Assembly (NCBI GenBank): GCA_900199595.1
Contig: FZRB01000016.1
Coordinates: 1-64,000, forward strand
Reading direction: 5' to 3'
DNA: 64,000 nucleotides
Origin: Lachnospiraceae bacterium
Lineage (GTDB): Bacteria; Bacillota; Clostridia; Lachnospirales; Lachnospiraceae
The notes beneath the pieces are model-generated. The model saw only the letters and a program-made list of their open reading frames with translations. It was not told the origin of the DNA and did no database searches. The translations under genes and the position numbers were made by a program. Of the stretch, positions 41,684 through 50,754 are shown piece after piece; the stretch's first letter is position 1; each line of letters begins with the position of its first letter.

Positions 41684-43303
41684 TTATTTCTTCTCGGTCT
41701 TAAGTGTCGGGAATAGAAGAACGTCTCTTATTGCCTGGCTGTCTGTCATGATCATAACAAGACGATCGATTCCGTATCCGATACCGCCTGTAGGTGGCAT
41801 ACCTACTTCAAGTGCGTTAAGGAAGTCTTCATCTGTGTGGTTTGCCTCCTCATCACCTGCATCTGCAAGTGCATCCTGTGCAGCGAATCTTTCTCTCTGA
41901 TCTATAGGATCGTTAAGCTCTGAGTACGCATTTGCCATCTCCCAGCCATTCATAAAGAACTCGAATCTCTCAACGTATTCCGGATTCTCAGGCTTCTTCT
42001 TTGTAAGTGGAGATATCTCAATAGGATGATCCATGACAAATGTAGGCTGAACGAGATGTTCTTCAACATATGTCTCAAAGAAGAGATTCAGGATATCACC
42101 CTTCTTGTGGAAGTCCTCGAACTCGATGTGATGCTCCTTAGCAAGAGCACGAGCCTGCTCGAGATCCTTTACTTCATTCCAGTCAACGCCACTGTACTTC
42201 TTTACGGCATCAACCATTGTTATTCTTTCAAACGGCTTACCAAGATCCATCTCAATTCCGTTATAAACTATCTTTGTAGTACCAAGAACTTCCTGAGCTA
42301 TGTATCTGTACATGTTCTCAGTAAGATCCATCATACCATAATAATCTGTATATGCCTGGTAAAGCTCCATAAGTGTGAACTCAGGATTATGACGAGTGTC
42401 CACACCCTCATTTCTGAATACACGACCGATCTCATATACTCTCTCAAGACCACCGACAATAAGTCTCTTCAGATAAAGCTCAAGTGATATACGAAGCTTC
42501 AGATCTTCATCAAGTGCATTGAAATGTGTCTCAAAAGGACGAGCTGCTGCTCCACCTGCATTTGCTACAAGCATAGGAGTTTCAACTTCCATGAAGCCCT
42601 GTGTATCAAGATATCTTCTTATAGCTGATATGATCTGTGATCTCTTGATAAATGTATCCTTTACTTCAGGATTCATGATAAGGTCAACATATCTCTGACG
42701 ATATCTTATATCTGTATTAGTAAGTCCATGGAACTTCTCAGGAAGAACCTGAAGTGACTTTGTCAGAAGCTGAACGCTGTCAGCATGTATAGACACTTCA
42801 CCCATCATAGTACGGAATACATATCCCTTTACACCTATGATATCGCCCACATCAAACTTCTTGAAATCAGCGTATGCATCAGTACCTATTACATCTCTTG
42901 CAACAAATACCTGTATATTACCTGACTTATCCTGTACATTGCAGAATGAAGCCTTACCCATTACACGCTTGGACATCATTCTACCGGATATACTAACCTG
43001 GATAGGATTTGCATCCATTATGGCACGTCTCTCATTATATGCATCGGTTTTAACCTGTTTAGCCTCTGCCTCATCCATGCCTTCGGTATCAGGCATTTCC
43101 TTACCTGCAAGAAGCTTTTCTTCAAGCTGGATGTATTCCTGTTTGGCCTGCTCAGCATGATAAGACTGATCAAACTTTGTTATTACAAAAGGATCCTTTC
43201 CCGCTTCCTGAAGAGCGGCAAGTTTCTCACGACGAACCTTAAGAAGCTGATTTAAATCCTGCTGCTGTGCGCCCTGATTATTCTGATTATTCTGATCTGC
43301 CAT
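41684..43303 (-). CDS. lysS: Lysyl-tRNA synthetase (class II)
   Basis: The 539-residue protein has an N-terminal OB anticodon-binding domain (VSISGRMMSKRVMGKASF) and a class II catalytic core: motif 1 near SAIRRYLDTQGFMEVETPML, motif 2 RVFRNEGVDTRHNPEFT, motif 3 GGIGYGIDRLVMIMT. It charges tRNA-Lys. The true start is 43303 (SD GGAGG, then MADQNNQNN), not the longer open frame that begins inside the greA terminator. It lies downstream of greA, as in many Clostridia, but with a terminator between them. Confidence 0.97.
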   Translation of the reverse strand: MADQNNQNNQGAQQQDLNQLLKVRREKLAALQEAGKDPFVITKFDQSYHAEQAKQEYIQLEEKLLAGKEMPDTEGMDEAEAKQVKTDAYNERRAIMDANPIQVSISGRMMSKRVMGKASFCNVQDKSGNIQVFVARDVIGTDAYADFKKFDVGDIIGVKGYVFRTMMGEVSIHADSVQLLTKSLQVLPEKFHGLTNTDIRYRQRYVDLIMNPEVKDTFIKRSQIISAIRRYLDTQGFMEVETPMLVANAGGAAARPFETHFNALDEDLKLRISLELYLKRLIVGGLERVYEIGRVFRNEGVDTRHNPEFTLMELYQAYTDYYGMMDLTENMYRYIAQEVLGTTKIVYNGIEMDLGKPFERITMVDAVKKYSGVDWNEVKDLEQARALAKEHHIEFEDFHKKGDILNLFFETYVEEHLVQPTFVMDHPIEISPLTKKKPENPEYVERFEFFMNGWEMANAYSELNDPIDQRERFAAQDALADAGDEEANHTDEDFLNALEVGMPPTGGIGYGIDRLVMIMTDSQAIRDVLLFPTLKTEKK

Positions 43304-43331
43304 AATCAATCCTCCAAATATGATTATTATT

Positions 43332-43362
43332 AAAAATAAAACCGCCGGAATAATCCAGCGGT
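43332..43362 (-). terminator. Terminator between greA and lysS
   Basis: On the minus strand ACCGCTGGA-TTAT-TCCGGCGGT followed by TTTATTTTTA. It starts 15 bp past the greA stop and ends 29 bp before the lysS ATG, so lysS gets partial read-through or a separate promoter. Confidence 0.88.
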
Positions 43363-43376
43363 TCATATGATCTAAA

Positions 43377-43859
43377 TTAGTTTCTTGTGAAATCAAGAAT
43401 CTTATAACTGTATTTTCCGCTTGGTGCATCAATTGTTATTACCTGTCCAACCTTTGAACCAATAAGCTTTGAACCAATCGGAGATTCATTTGATATACTG
43501 CCTTCCAAAATGTTTGACTCTGTGGAACCTGAAAGCTTATAGGTATATTCCTGCTTTGATTCCATGTCTTCAAAATGAACTGTACATCCAAAGTTTACTG
43601 ACTCTGTATCAAGATTATCCTCATCGATAACTTCAACATTTTTCAGTATTTTCTCTATTTCAGCTATACGAGCTTCGATATCTCTCTGCTCATCTTTAGC
43701 TGCATCGTACTCAGCATTCTCTGATAAGTCGCCCTGTTCACGTGCTTCTTTGATTTTCTGAGCTACTTCACGACGGCGGTTTACTTTGAGATCTGATAAT
43801 TCATCCTCGAGTTTTTTAAGACCTTCGTAGGTCAGAATATTTTTCTTTTCTTCTGCCAT
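43377..43859 (-). CDS. greA: Transcription elongation factor GreA
   Basis: The 160-residue protein has an N-terminal coiled coil (GLKKLEDELSDLKVNRRREV, AREQGDLSENAEYDAAKDEQ with the conserved D-L-S-E-N-A-E-Y tip) and a C-terminal FKBP-like domain (ISNESPIGSKLIGSKVGQVI). It stimulates RNA polymerase to cleave backtracked transcripts. The start at 43859 follows AAAGGAG; upstream in-frame codons are not supported. Confidence 0.96.
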   Translation of the reverse strand: MAEEKKNILTYEGLKKLEDELSDLKVNRRREVAQKIKEAREQGDLSENAEYDAAKDEQRDIEARIAEIEKILKNVEVIDEDNLDTESVNFGCTVHFEDMESKQEYTYKLSGSTESNILEGSISNESPIGSKLIGSKVGQVITIDAPSGKYSYKILDFTRN

Positions 43860-43864
43860 GATGA

Positions 43865-44155
43865 GTTCTCCTTTCATGGATATACATGGTTTATGAGGAT
43901 TTGTAGTAATCTTATACACAATCCACATTATTCGTAATGATTCAAAATGCATTCACTACGTCTTTGTAGTAATCTAAAACGCATTCATGAAGCTCGCGCT
44001 TCGCGCTCTACTGTCTGCTTACGCAGACGCTTCATTTCATGCATTTTCGATTCCTGCTTCGCAGGTACGCTGATTTTGCCACAAAGCGTCCTTGTGAGCA
44101 AGCTCCCAGTCCGCTTTTTGTCAATCTCAGCTACTACAAATACTAATTCCCTTTT
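43865..44155. other. Intergenic region downstream of tRNA-Leu with short hairpins
   Basis: Several compact hairpins share small TTC/TTAC-type loops: CGCG-CTT-CGCG (near 43996-44006), GTCTGC-TTAC-GCAGAC (44013-44028), CCTGC-TTC-GCAGG (44053-44065). A TTTGTAGTAATCT motif occurs near 43899 and 43964. No ORF with an SD is present. It could be a structured trailer of the tRNA transcript or a small repeat cluster. Confidence 0.45.
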
Positions 44156-44240
44156 TGCAGATGACGGGACTCGAACCCGAACCCACGTAATGTGGACATG
44201 AACCTGAATCATGCGCGTATACCAATTCCGCCACATCTGC
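44156..44240 (-). tRNA. tRNA-Leu (anticodon CAG)
   Basis: The 85-nt class II tRNA has acceptor GCAGATG/CATCTGC, anticodon stem CATGA/TCATG with loop TTCAGGT (anticodon CAG, reads CUG), a long variable arm (CCAC...GTGG) and TPsiC arm CGGG-TTCGAGT-CCCG. The 3' CCA is not encoded. A strong promoter lies upstream (44260-44288). Confidence 0.95.
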
Positions 44241-44259
44241 ATATTATAGCCACTGAACG

Positions 44260-44288
44260 ATTGTAACATTTCAAATTCAAAGTGTCAA
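44260..44288 (-). promoter_or_regulatory. Promoter of tRNA-Leu
   Basis: TTGACA (44288-44283), 17 bp, TACAAT (44265-44260) on the minus strand, about 20 bp before the tRNA 5' end. It lies within the loop of the inverted repeat TAGCCACTGAA (44247-44257)/TTCAGTGGCTA (44292-44302). Confidence 0.85.
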
Positions 44289-44343
44289 CCTTTCAGTGGC
44301 TATTAAAATTTATTTATTTTATTTTACAAAGTAAAGACGATAT

Positions 44344-45498
44344 TTATTTCTCTTCTGTTGTTCCGTAATCATCAACCATCTCGGTATTTCCGTCTGTTGA
44401 ATCCTTTGCGTCTGTATCTGAAGCCTCAACCTGTACTGCATTATTATAAACCAGGTCAACTACCTTCTTATATATTATTTCATAAGAGAAATCTTCATCT
44501 GTATATCCATAAGTCTGCTTAAGCTGCTCGATATCTGTCATTCCTGTCTGATCAAGAAGTTCCTGCTTCTTAGCCTCTATCTCATCATCACCTGCTGCGA
44601 TACCTTCTTTTTCAGCTATTGTAAGAATGATCATCTTCTCACGTATATAATCCTCTACAGATGTCTTAACCTGTGTTTTAAAGGATTCTTCATCATATCC
44701 ATAATATGAAAGATATGTTCCGAGATCTATTCCATTTGATTCTGCTGAAGAAGTAACACTTTCGATAAGATTATTCATACGATCTGTTACTTCCTGCTCA
44801 GGATATTCTGAAACATTTGAAGAATCAAGTACCTTATTAATTAATGTAGACTTATCTGTCTCGAGATCTGACTCTGCATTATCCTTTTCCTTCTCTTCTC
44901 TCTTTGCCTTTTCGAATTCAGCAGTAGTCTTATATTCAGTTGCAGATGAAACAAGCTTATCATCATATGTAGGAACTGTAGGTGTTGCAACTATATAGTT
45001 AAGAGTAGTAGCAAATACAGCAGCCTTGCCATTTAACTCATCATTACCATAATCCTGAGGGAATGTAACCTTAACATCAAATGATTCCCCTGGCTTATGT
45101 CCTACTATCTGCTCATCAAAATTATCAATATAACCACTATTTCCAAGAGTGATTTCTGTTCCGGCACCCTGTGTACTTCCGCCACTGAACTCTGTACCAT
45201 CTATAGATCCTACATAATCTATATTAACAGCATCTCCCATAGAAGCTTTTCTGTTCATTTCTTTATTTTCAATAGTATTATCAGATACAAGACTATCGAT
45301 TTCTGACTGAATGTCGTCATCAGTTACTTCTGTATGAGCCGGAGTATATTCAACACCTTTATATTCTCCCAAAGTAACGTAACTGGAATATTTACTCTGC
45401 TTATCCTTTATTGAAGCTTCTTCTGCTTTTCCGCATCCTCCAAGAACTGAAAGCACCATAGCTCCAATCAATACAGCGCTAATCTTTCTGATTCTCAT
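44344..45498 (-). CDS. FKBP-type prolyl isomerase lipoprotein, trigger-factor-like
   Basis: The 384-residue protein has a lipoprotein signal peptide with lipobox VLGGC (Cys22). Residues about 85-170 form an FKBP domain (GDAVNIDYVGSIDGTEFSGG, ITLGNSGYIDNFDEQIVGHK), and the C-terminal 200 residues are helical like the trigger-factor chaperone domain (IEAKKQELLDQTGMTDIEQL). It is probably anchored outside the membrane to fold exported proteins, a Gram-positive analogue of PrsA. It is divergent from dut. Confidence 0.9.
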   Translation of the reverse strand: MRIRKISAVLIGAMVLSVLGGCGKAEEASIKDKQSKYSSYVTLGEYKGVEYTPAHTEVTDDDIQSEIDSLVSDNTIENKEMNRKASMGDAVNIDYVGSIDGTEFSGGSTQGAGTEITLGNSGYIDNFDEQIVGHKPGESFDVKVTFPQDYGNDELNGKAAVFATTLNYIVATPTVPTYDDKLVSSATEYKTTAEFEKAKREEKEKDNAESDLETDKSTLINKVLDSSNVSEYPEQEVTDRMNNLIESVTSSAESNGIDLGTYLSYYGYDEESFKTQVKTSVEDYIREKMIILTIAEKEGIAAGDDEIEAKKQELLDQTGMTDIEQLKQTYGYTDEDFSYEIIYKKVVDLVYNNAVQVEASDTDAKDSTDGNTEMVDDYGTTEEK

Positions 45499-45681
45499 AA
45501 TCTCATCCTTTCATTGTAATGACATTTTTCAACCGTATGATAATAACACATTACTTTTTAAAAATAAAGCAATTTTTGTGATAATATTGTTAAATACGGC
45601 ATTTTTTAGTGTTTTGGGTGTTTTTTCAGAACAATCATGCTATACTGTAGCATTATAAAGCATCAGAAAAGAGAAAAAACT

Positions 45682-46131
45682 ATGATCAATTCTTCACAAA
45701 TTAATATTGTAAAAATCAATCCAAATGCTGTTATCCCTACCTATGGCTCAGAATACTCCGCAGGTGCTGATCTCTATGCATGCCTGGACGCTCCCATAGC
45801 TATCGCTCCGAACGAAACAATTCTTGTTAAAACAGGACTTAAAATGGAGCTTCCCACCGGCTATGCAGGATTAATATATGCGAGAAGCGGTCTCGCAACA
45901 AAAAAAGGACTTGCCCCTGCAAACAAGGTCGGAGTTATTGATTCTGATTACAGAGGTGAGATAATGGTATCTCTTCATAACCATTCTAAGGAAGAGCAAA
46001 TAATAGAGCCCGGCGAAAGAATCGCCCAGCTTGTGATCACCCCTTATATAAAAGGTATATTTAATGAAGTAACAGAGTTATCAGATACCGAACGTGGCGA
46101 AGGGGGCTTCGGTTCAACCGGAACCAGATAA
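45682..46131 (+). CDS. dut: dUTP diphosphatase (dUTPase)
   Basis: The 149-residue protein has all five trimeric dUTPase motifs: SAGADLYA, YARSGLA, GVIDSDYRGEI, ERIAQLVI and the C-terminal GEGGFGSTG. It converts dUTP to dUMP and keeps uracil out of DNA. The start at 45682 is preceded by AAAAGAG; the open frame upstream is not supported. One of few plus-strand genes; it ends against a long bidirectional terminator. Confidence 0.97.
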   Translation: MINSSQINIVKINPNAVIPTYGSEYSAGADLYACLDAPIAIAPNETILVKTGLKMELPTGYAGLIYARSGLATKKGLAPANKVGVIDSDYRGEIMVSLHNHSKEEQIIEPGERIAQLVITPYIKGIFNEVTELSDTERGEGGFGSTGTR

Positions 46132-46136
46132 TATGG

Positions 46137-46193
46137 TTAACATAAAAAGATGACACTTTGAACCAGGTTCAAAGTGTCATCTTTTTATGTTAA
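46137..46193. terminator. Bidirectional terminator: 28-bp perfect inverted repeat
   Basis: The arms 46137-46164 and 46166-46193 are perfect reverse complements separated by one base, with internal AAAAAG/CTTTTT so each strand ends in a T-run. It lies between the convergent stops of dut (46131) and the tubulin-like gene (46195). Confidence 0.93.
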
Positions 46194-46194
46194 C

Positions 46195-48687
46195 CTATCC
46201 CTGGGTATGCAGACCGAAGTAGGTACCTCTTGCCTGAACCTGGCCATAAGCCATTTCCATATCCATCGCGGATTCAAGCATATTTATTCTTACGCCTGAA
46301 TAGATATTATCTGTAGTTATTATCTGCTCGCCTATATTTGTTGTAATTGAATCTGCCTCTTCATTGTAAGGCTCTGCTGTAAGGATTTCCTTCATGGCAG
46401 ATGAGAAATGCGGCATTGAATCCGGAAGTGATATGTACTTCTGGCTGATAACCTTACTCTGGAAGCCATCCTTTAAGATACATAATCTCTTCTTCGCTGT
46501 CTTCTCCATGGCATTTGTAACAAATGCATGTGCAGCGCTCTTCATAACTCCGCGTCTTACCTCGCTGTCAAATGAAACAAACATTGCATTTATATCCTGC
46601 ATAGTCGGATGCTTGTCAGCAAATGCTACAGCTATAACCTTTTCATTCGGATATACTCCGAGTCCCAGCAGGAAGTTTTTATAAACATGCTCCATATCTG
46701 AAGCAATTGGAACAGCTCTGTCTCCATTGATATCAGCTTCATGGTTGACCATCATGTTGATGATTCCGGTTCTGAACTGTTCTATACGTTCTTCTGTAAC
46801 ATAATCAGATGGAAGGAACTCATGTCTCTTAGCATCTGTCAGAGTATAGTCAACTATCTGTCTTCCTCTGTTTGCAAGATCCTCGACTGCATTTTTAAGA
46901 TCCTGGCCAAACTGATCATAAGTATCACTTAACTGCTCTGCTCGCTGACGGAGCTGTCTGATAATATCACCGAAAACGTCCTGAGCATTAAGCTCATCCA
47001 CCAGCATGGTTCTCTCCCTTGCCAGAGCATTCTTCAGGCACGCTTCATAATATCCATTTTCTGTTTCTCTTTTTGCAGAAGGAAATGTAAAGAATCTCTT
47101 TTTAACTATCTGAAGTATAGAATCTACAATTCTTTCATATTCAGTAGTAGGCGTATACTGTGACAGCTTTGCTTCAAGATTCTTGGCTTCTTTTACCATT
47201 CCATCATCCTGATTGCAGCCGCCTATCCCCTTTGCTCCGATGATTCTCATCGTTATGTAAGGTCCATAGGATCTCATATATTTTTCAATATTAGCATCAA
47301 GTGCCTGAGACATCTTGATACGAAGAGACTTTACTATAACAGGTATATCGGTCTGTACTGAATTAAGCGCCTGTGGAAGTGCAGTGCTCAGACGGTCAAC
47401 TCTCTTCTTAATATCCTTATATAATGGTTTGGAATATTGTCCCGTCTTAATAAGTCCGTTAACAGAAAGATCTATCTCATCACCCGGAGCACCTTCGAGG
47501 AATTTACGCATTTCTCCAAAGGTTGCCTGAATATCCTGCTCCATCTTTTCATCCTTGGCAGGCATTCTGTTAAGTCTCGCATATGCCTCCTGAAATACGG
47601 AGTATTCAACTATATTCTCAATTCCCTGTATAGGAATCTTATAATCCGCTTCATTTATAACCTTGAAATATCCCAGCTTGCTCTTTTCAAAGAAGGAATC
47701 ACGAAGCAGCTTACGTCTTCCGTTCTCATCGGCATCATCTATGTACTTATTGTGTGCCAGTTTTGAAAGGAAATATGCTGTATCATTGTATATGACACCC
47801 TCCGGGATATATCCCTGCTCATCCTTTTTACCTGAAACAAGCATACATGAATCAAATATATTCTCGCTCATACTCAGTCTGTGAGAAGTACTTTCAAATA
47901 CATAACTCTTTCCTTCATATGCAGCCTGAATATAGTCAGAAACCTCTTTTAGAGTTGCATAACCATTTGCCAGAAGAAGAGTTCTTAACTCATCATTCTG
48001 GTAAATTTCCAGATTTGCAAAAAGCACATCCGGCATAAGCAGGCATCCGCCCACTCTGAAATTATCCCATTTACGGGACTTTGCGTAAGCTCTTATATTA
48101 TAAGTTACATCTCCGAGAATTCCACTTCCTGTTCCACCACAAACACTGGATACTAAAATAACATCAAGCTTTTTACTTACAGAATCACTGTAAAGATCCT
48201 CAAGCTTCTCAAAAAGCAGTATACGCATATCTTCATATGCATTTGAAAACATAAGACGACCTATCTGTCTGTTACCCTGCGCTCCTTCAGTACCTATATG
48301 AAGCTTAGGGAAATCAGGTCTCATCCACTTAGCAAGTGTATTCTGAACCGGCTGATTATTATATCCCTTTTCAAGTATATCCTCAAGATTCGGTCTATAG
48401 ATACTCATTACTTCAAGTGCATTGAGTCCAAGTCCATCCTTGCTGCTCTTTATGGTTTCCTCCATTTCAGGAATATCAGAATCTATTAATAAATAATGTA
48501 TATTATCTTCGGAATTGATTTCATCCTTCAGCATTCCCTTGAGTGCTGTTACAACCTTGCCGCCAATTCCGCCAAGTCCTACTACAAGAAGATCTCCGTT
48601 GATTTTTTCTCCCTGTTCTTCCTTTCCAAATATTCGAACATCTTTTAATCTCGAAAACTCTTCCTTTTGTGTCTGAAGTAGAATCAT
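46195..48687 (-). CDS. Tubulin-superfamily (tubulin-like domain) protein
   Basis: In this 830-residue protein the N-terminus begins a Rossmann-type GTPase fold with LLVVGLGGIGGKVVTAL (residues about 30-46). The tubulin/FtsZ signature appears as VCGGTGSGILGD (near 181-192), matching the bacterial Tubulin_2-like family. The remaining 600 residues are mostly helical and unassigned. Family members are large and poorly characterised, and some are encoded with VWA or secretion genes, but here the gene stands alone. SD AAGGAG. A cytoskeletal or scaffold role is inferred. Confidence 0.8.
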   Translation of the reverse strand: MILLQTQKEEFSRLKDVRIFGKEEQGEKINGDLLVVGLGGIGGKVVTALKGMLKDEINSEDNIHYLLIDSDIPEMEETIKSSKDGLGLNALEVMSIYRPNLEDILEKGYNNQPVQNTLAKWMRPDFPKLHIGTEGAQGNRQIGRLMFSNAYEDMRILLFEKLEDLYSDSVSKKLDVILVSSVCGGTGSGILGDVTYNIRAYAKSRKWDNFRVGGCLLMPDVLFANLEIYQNDELRTLLLANGYATLKEVSDYIQAAYEGKSYVFESTSHRLSMSENIFDSCMLVSGKKDEQGYIPEGVIYNDTAYFLSKLAHNKYIDDADENGRRKLLRDSFFEKSKLGYFKVINEADYKIPIQGIENIVEYSVFQEAYARLNRMPAKDEKMEQDIQATFGEMRKFLEGAPGDEIDLSVNGLIKTGQYSKPLYKDIKKRVDRLSTALPQALNSVQTDIPVIVKSLRIKMSQALDANIEKYMRSYGPYITMRIIGAKGIGGCNQDDGMVKEAKNLEAKLSQYTPTTEYERIVDSILQIVKKRFFTFPSAKRETENGYYEACLKNALARERTMLVDELNAQDVFGDIIRQLRQRAEQLSDTYDQFGQDLKNAVEDLANRGRQIVDYTLTDAKRHEFLPSDYVTEERIEQFRTGIINMMVNHEADINGDRAVPIASDMEHVYKNFLLGLGVYPNEKVIAVAFADKHPTMQDINAMFVSFDSEVRRGVMKSAAHAFVTNAMEKTAKKRLCILKDGFQSKVISQKYISLPDSMPHFSSAMKEILTAEPYNEEADSITTNIGEQIITTDNIYSGVRINMLESAMDMEMAYGQVQARGTYFGLHTQG

Positions 48688-48810
48688 ATCAGTTCTCCTT
48701 AGTTTCCCCTATAAATCATAACGTTAATATTATACACTATTTCATACAAAAAACATATATTTATTTGTAAAAGTTTTACAAAAGATTTACAAATCATTTA
48801 CAAACATAAA

Positions 48811-48839
48811 AGGAGGCACCGAAAACTACGATGCCTCCT
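48811..48839 (-). terminator. Terminator of fba
   Basis: AGGAGGCA and TGCCTCCT arms with a C-A position and inner CG pair; on the minus strand CCTTTTATG follows. It is 25 bp past the aldolase stop. Confidence 0.85.
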
Positions 48840-48863
48840 GATAAAATCATATATTTTCTATAA

Positions 48864-49727
48864 TTAAGCCTTGCCTGCTGAACCGAATACAGCTACACGA
48901 TCCTTAACTTCATCTCTGATAGCCTGTGCTCCAGGAGCAAGAAGCTTACGAGGATCATAACCTTTACCCTGCTGATCCTTACCCTCTTCGATGTACTTAC
49001 GTGTTGCAGCAGCGAAAACAAGCTGACACTCTGTGTTGACATTAACCTTTGCAACTCCCATAGAGATTGCTTTCTTGATCTGCTCATCAGGAATTCCTGA
49101 ACCACCATGAAGTACAAGTGGAGTATTTCCTATCTCAGCCTTTACAGCTTCAAGAACCTGGAACTGAAGACCTTCCCAGTTATCAGGATACTTACCATGG
49201 ATATTTCCGATACCACATGCAAGCATATCTACGCCGAGATCATTTATCATCTTACATTCTGCAGGATCTGCACACTCACCTGTTGAAGAAACGCCATCTT
49301 CTTCTCCGCCGATTCCACCAACTTCTGCCTCAATAGAGATTCCTTTCTCTCTGCAGATAGCTACGAGTTCCTTAGTCTTCTCGATGTTCTCATCGATTGG
49401 AAGTGAAGAACCATCAAACATGATTGATGTAAAGCCTGCTTCTATACATGCCTTAGCACCTTCATATGAACCATGGTCAAGATGAAGTGCTACAGGAACA
49501 GTAATTCCAAGTGACTCGTCCATAGCCTTAACCATAGCAGCAACTACCTTGAAACCTGTCATATACTTTCCTGCACCCTCTGATACACCAAGTATAACAG
49601 GAGTCTTAAGCTCCTCACACTCAAGCAGAATTGACTTTGTCCACTCGAGATTGTTAATGTTGAACTGTGCAACTGCATATCCGCCTGCAACTGCCTTCTC
49701 AAGCATCTCTTTAGCTGAAACTAACAT
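48864..49727 (-). CDS. fba: Fructose-1,6-bisphosphate aldolase, class II
   Basis: The 287-residue zinc aldolase has LHLDHGSYEGAKACIEAGFT (metal His and catalytic Asp near residues 82-85), EAEVGGIGGEEDG (metal Glu), GIGNIHGKYP and LVLHGGSGIPDEQI (phosphate loop and third metal His), then KVNVNTECQ. It cleaves fructose-1,6-bisphosphate to the two triose phosphates in glycolysis. SD GGAGGTAAC. It has its own promoter. Confidence 0.96.
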   Translation of the reverse strand: MLVSAKEMLEKAVAGGYAVAQFNINNLEWTKSILLECEELKTPVILGVSEGAGKYMTGFKVVAAMVKAMDESLGITVPVALHLDHGSYEGAKACIEAGFTSIMFDGSSLPIDENIEKTKELVAICREKGISIEAEVGGIGGEEDGVSSTGECADPAECKMINDLGVDMLACGIGNIHGKYPDNWEGLQFQVLEAVKAEIGNTPLVLHGGSGIPDEQIKKAISMGVAKVNVNTECQLVFAAATRKYIEEGKDQQGKGYDPRKLLAPGAQAIRDEVKDRVAVFGSAGKA

Positions 49728-49804
49728 TTTGTTACCTCCGTAAATAATATTTTAATAACGGCCATTGTTAGATTACCTTAACCGTCACTTAAGTCGCACC
49801 TAAG

Positions 49805-49833
49805 ATTATAACGCATTCTTTATCTTAAAACAA
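49805..49833 (-). promoter_or_regulatory. Promoter of fba
   Basis: TTGTTT (49833-49828), 17 bp, TATAAT (49810-49805) on the minus strand, immediately after the stop of the upstream BI-1/YccA gene. The leader to the ATG is about 70 nt. Confidence 0.8.
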
Positions 49834-49834
49834 C

Positions 49835-50734
49835 CTATTTTCTCTTTCCGAAGAGTCTCAGAAGCTTCAGGAACAGATTTATGAAATCAAGATACAGCTG
49901 CATAGCGCCATATAATGCAATCGTATTATCAGACAGCCCTGAATAAGACTGTGACATCTTAACGATTCTGTTAACATCGTATGCTGTAAATCCCATAAAT
50001 ACAGCAACGCCGATAATGGTTACAACAAAATCAACTGCTGATGAACCAATAAAAATGTTTATAACCGATGAAATAATTATACCCATCAGTCCGGCTATGA
50101 GAATACTTCCCAGACTGGTCAGATCTCTCTTTGTTACTGCACCGAGAAATGCCATGATTCCGAATACAAGGGATGTAGTAAAGAAAACACTTATTATTGA
50201 GGATAACTCAAATGCCATAAAAATAACTGAGAAAGTCAGTCCGTTTATTATTGCATACGCCGCAAAAAGAACTGCAGCAAGAACTACATTATCTTTTTTC
50301 ATGGCTGAAGTACAAGCTATTACCACAGCAAATTCCATCACAAAGATAACTATTATTCCAACTCTTCCTAATGCAAATATTGTAGCTAAAAGTTCCTGAG
50401 AAGAAACAACAAATATCGAAGTAATACCTGTAAGCAGAAGTGCAATAAACATATACAGGAAAGATCTTCCCAAAATGGAATTAAGAGCTTCAATTCCAAG
50501 AGCAGCGCCATGACCTGCTGTACCATTCAGGTTGAATCCTGTCTGCATCTGTGCCTGCTGCGCACTATACATCTGATCATAATATGAATCATAGTATGGA
50601 TTCTGTCCATTATTCTGCGGCTGTCCGTTATACGGATTCTGACTGCCATTCATAAGCTGATCCTTGTATGGATTCTGACCGCCGAATGGAGATTGATTAG
50701 AATTTGAATTATTGTTTGTGTAATAATCACTCAT
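49835..50734 (-). CDS. Bax inhibitor-1/YccA family membrane protein
   Basis: The 299-residue protein has an N-terminal 75 residues that are Asn/Gln/Tyr/Gly-rich and unstructured (NPYKDQ, NPYNGQ, NPYYDSYYDQ repeats). Seven transmembrane helices follow, ending in the family motif FTAYDVNRIVKM and YLDFINLFLKLLRLFGKRK. BI-1 family proteins are pH-sensitive calcium leak channels or modulators of FtsH. SD AGGAGG. The low-complexity NPY-rich extension is typical of Firmicute members. Confidence 0.92.
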   Translation of the reverse strand: MSDYYTNNNSNSNQSPFGGQNPYKDQLMNGSQNPYNGQPQNNGQNPYYDSYYDQMYSAQQAQMQTGFNLNGTAGHGAALGIEALNSILGRSFLYMFIALLLTGITSIFVVSSQELLATIFALGRVGIIVIFVMEFAVVIACTSAMKKDNVVLAAVLFAAYAIINGLTFSVIFMAFELSSIISVFFTTSLVFGIMAFLGAVTKRDLTSLGSILIAGLMGIIISSVINIFIGSSAVDFVVTIIGVAVFMGFTAYDVNRIVKMSQSYSGLSDNTIALYGAMQLYLDFINLFLKLLRLFGKRK

Positions 50735-50754
50735 ATTATTTTCCTCCTAAAACA

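Noticed and set aside
41684-43432. Long LysS version with a hydrophobic N-terminal extension
   Set aside because: The extension reads through the greA-lysS terminator and lacks an SD; the ATG at 43303 has a proper GGAGG.
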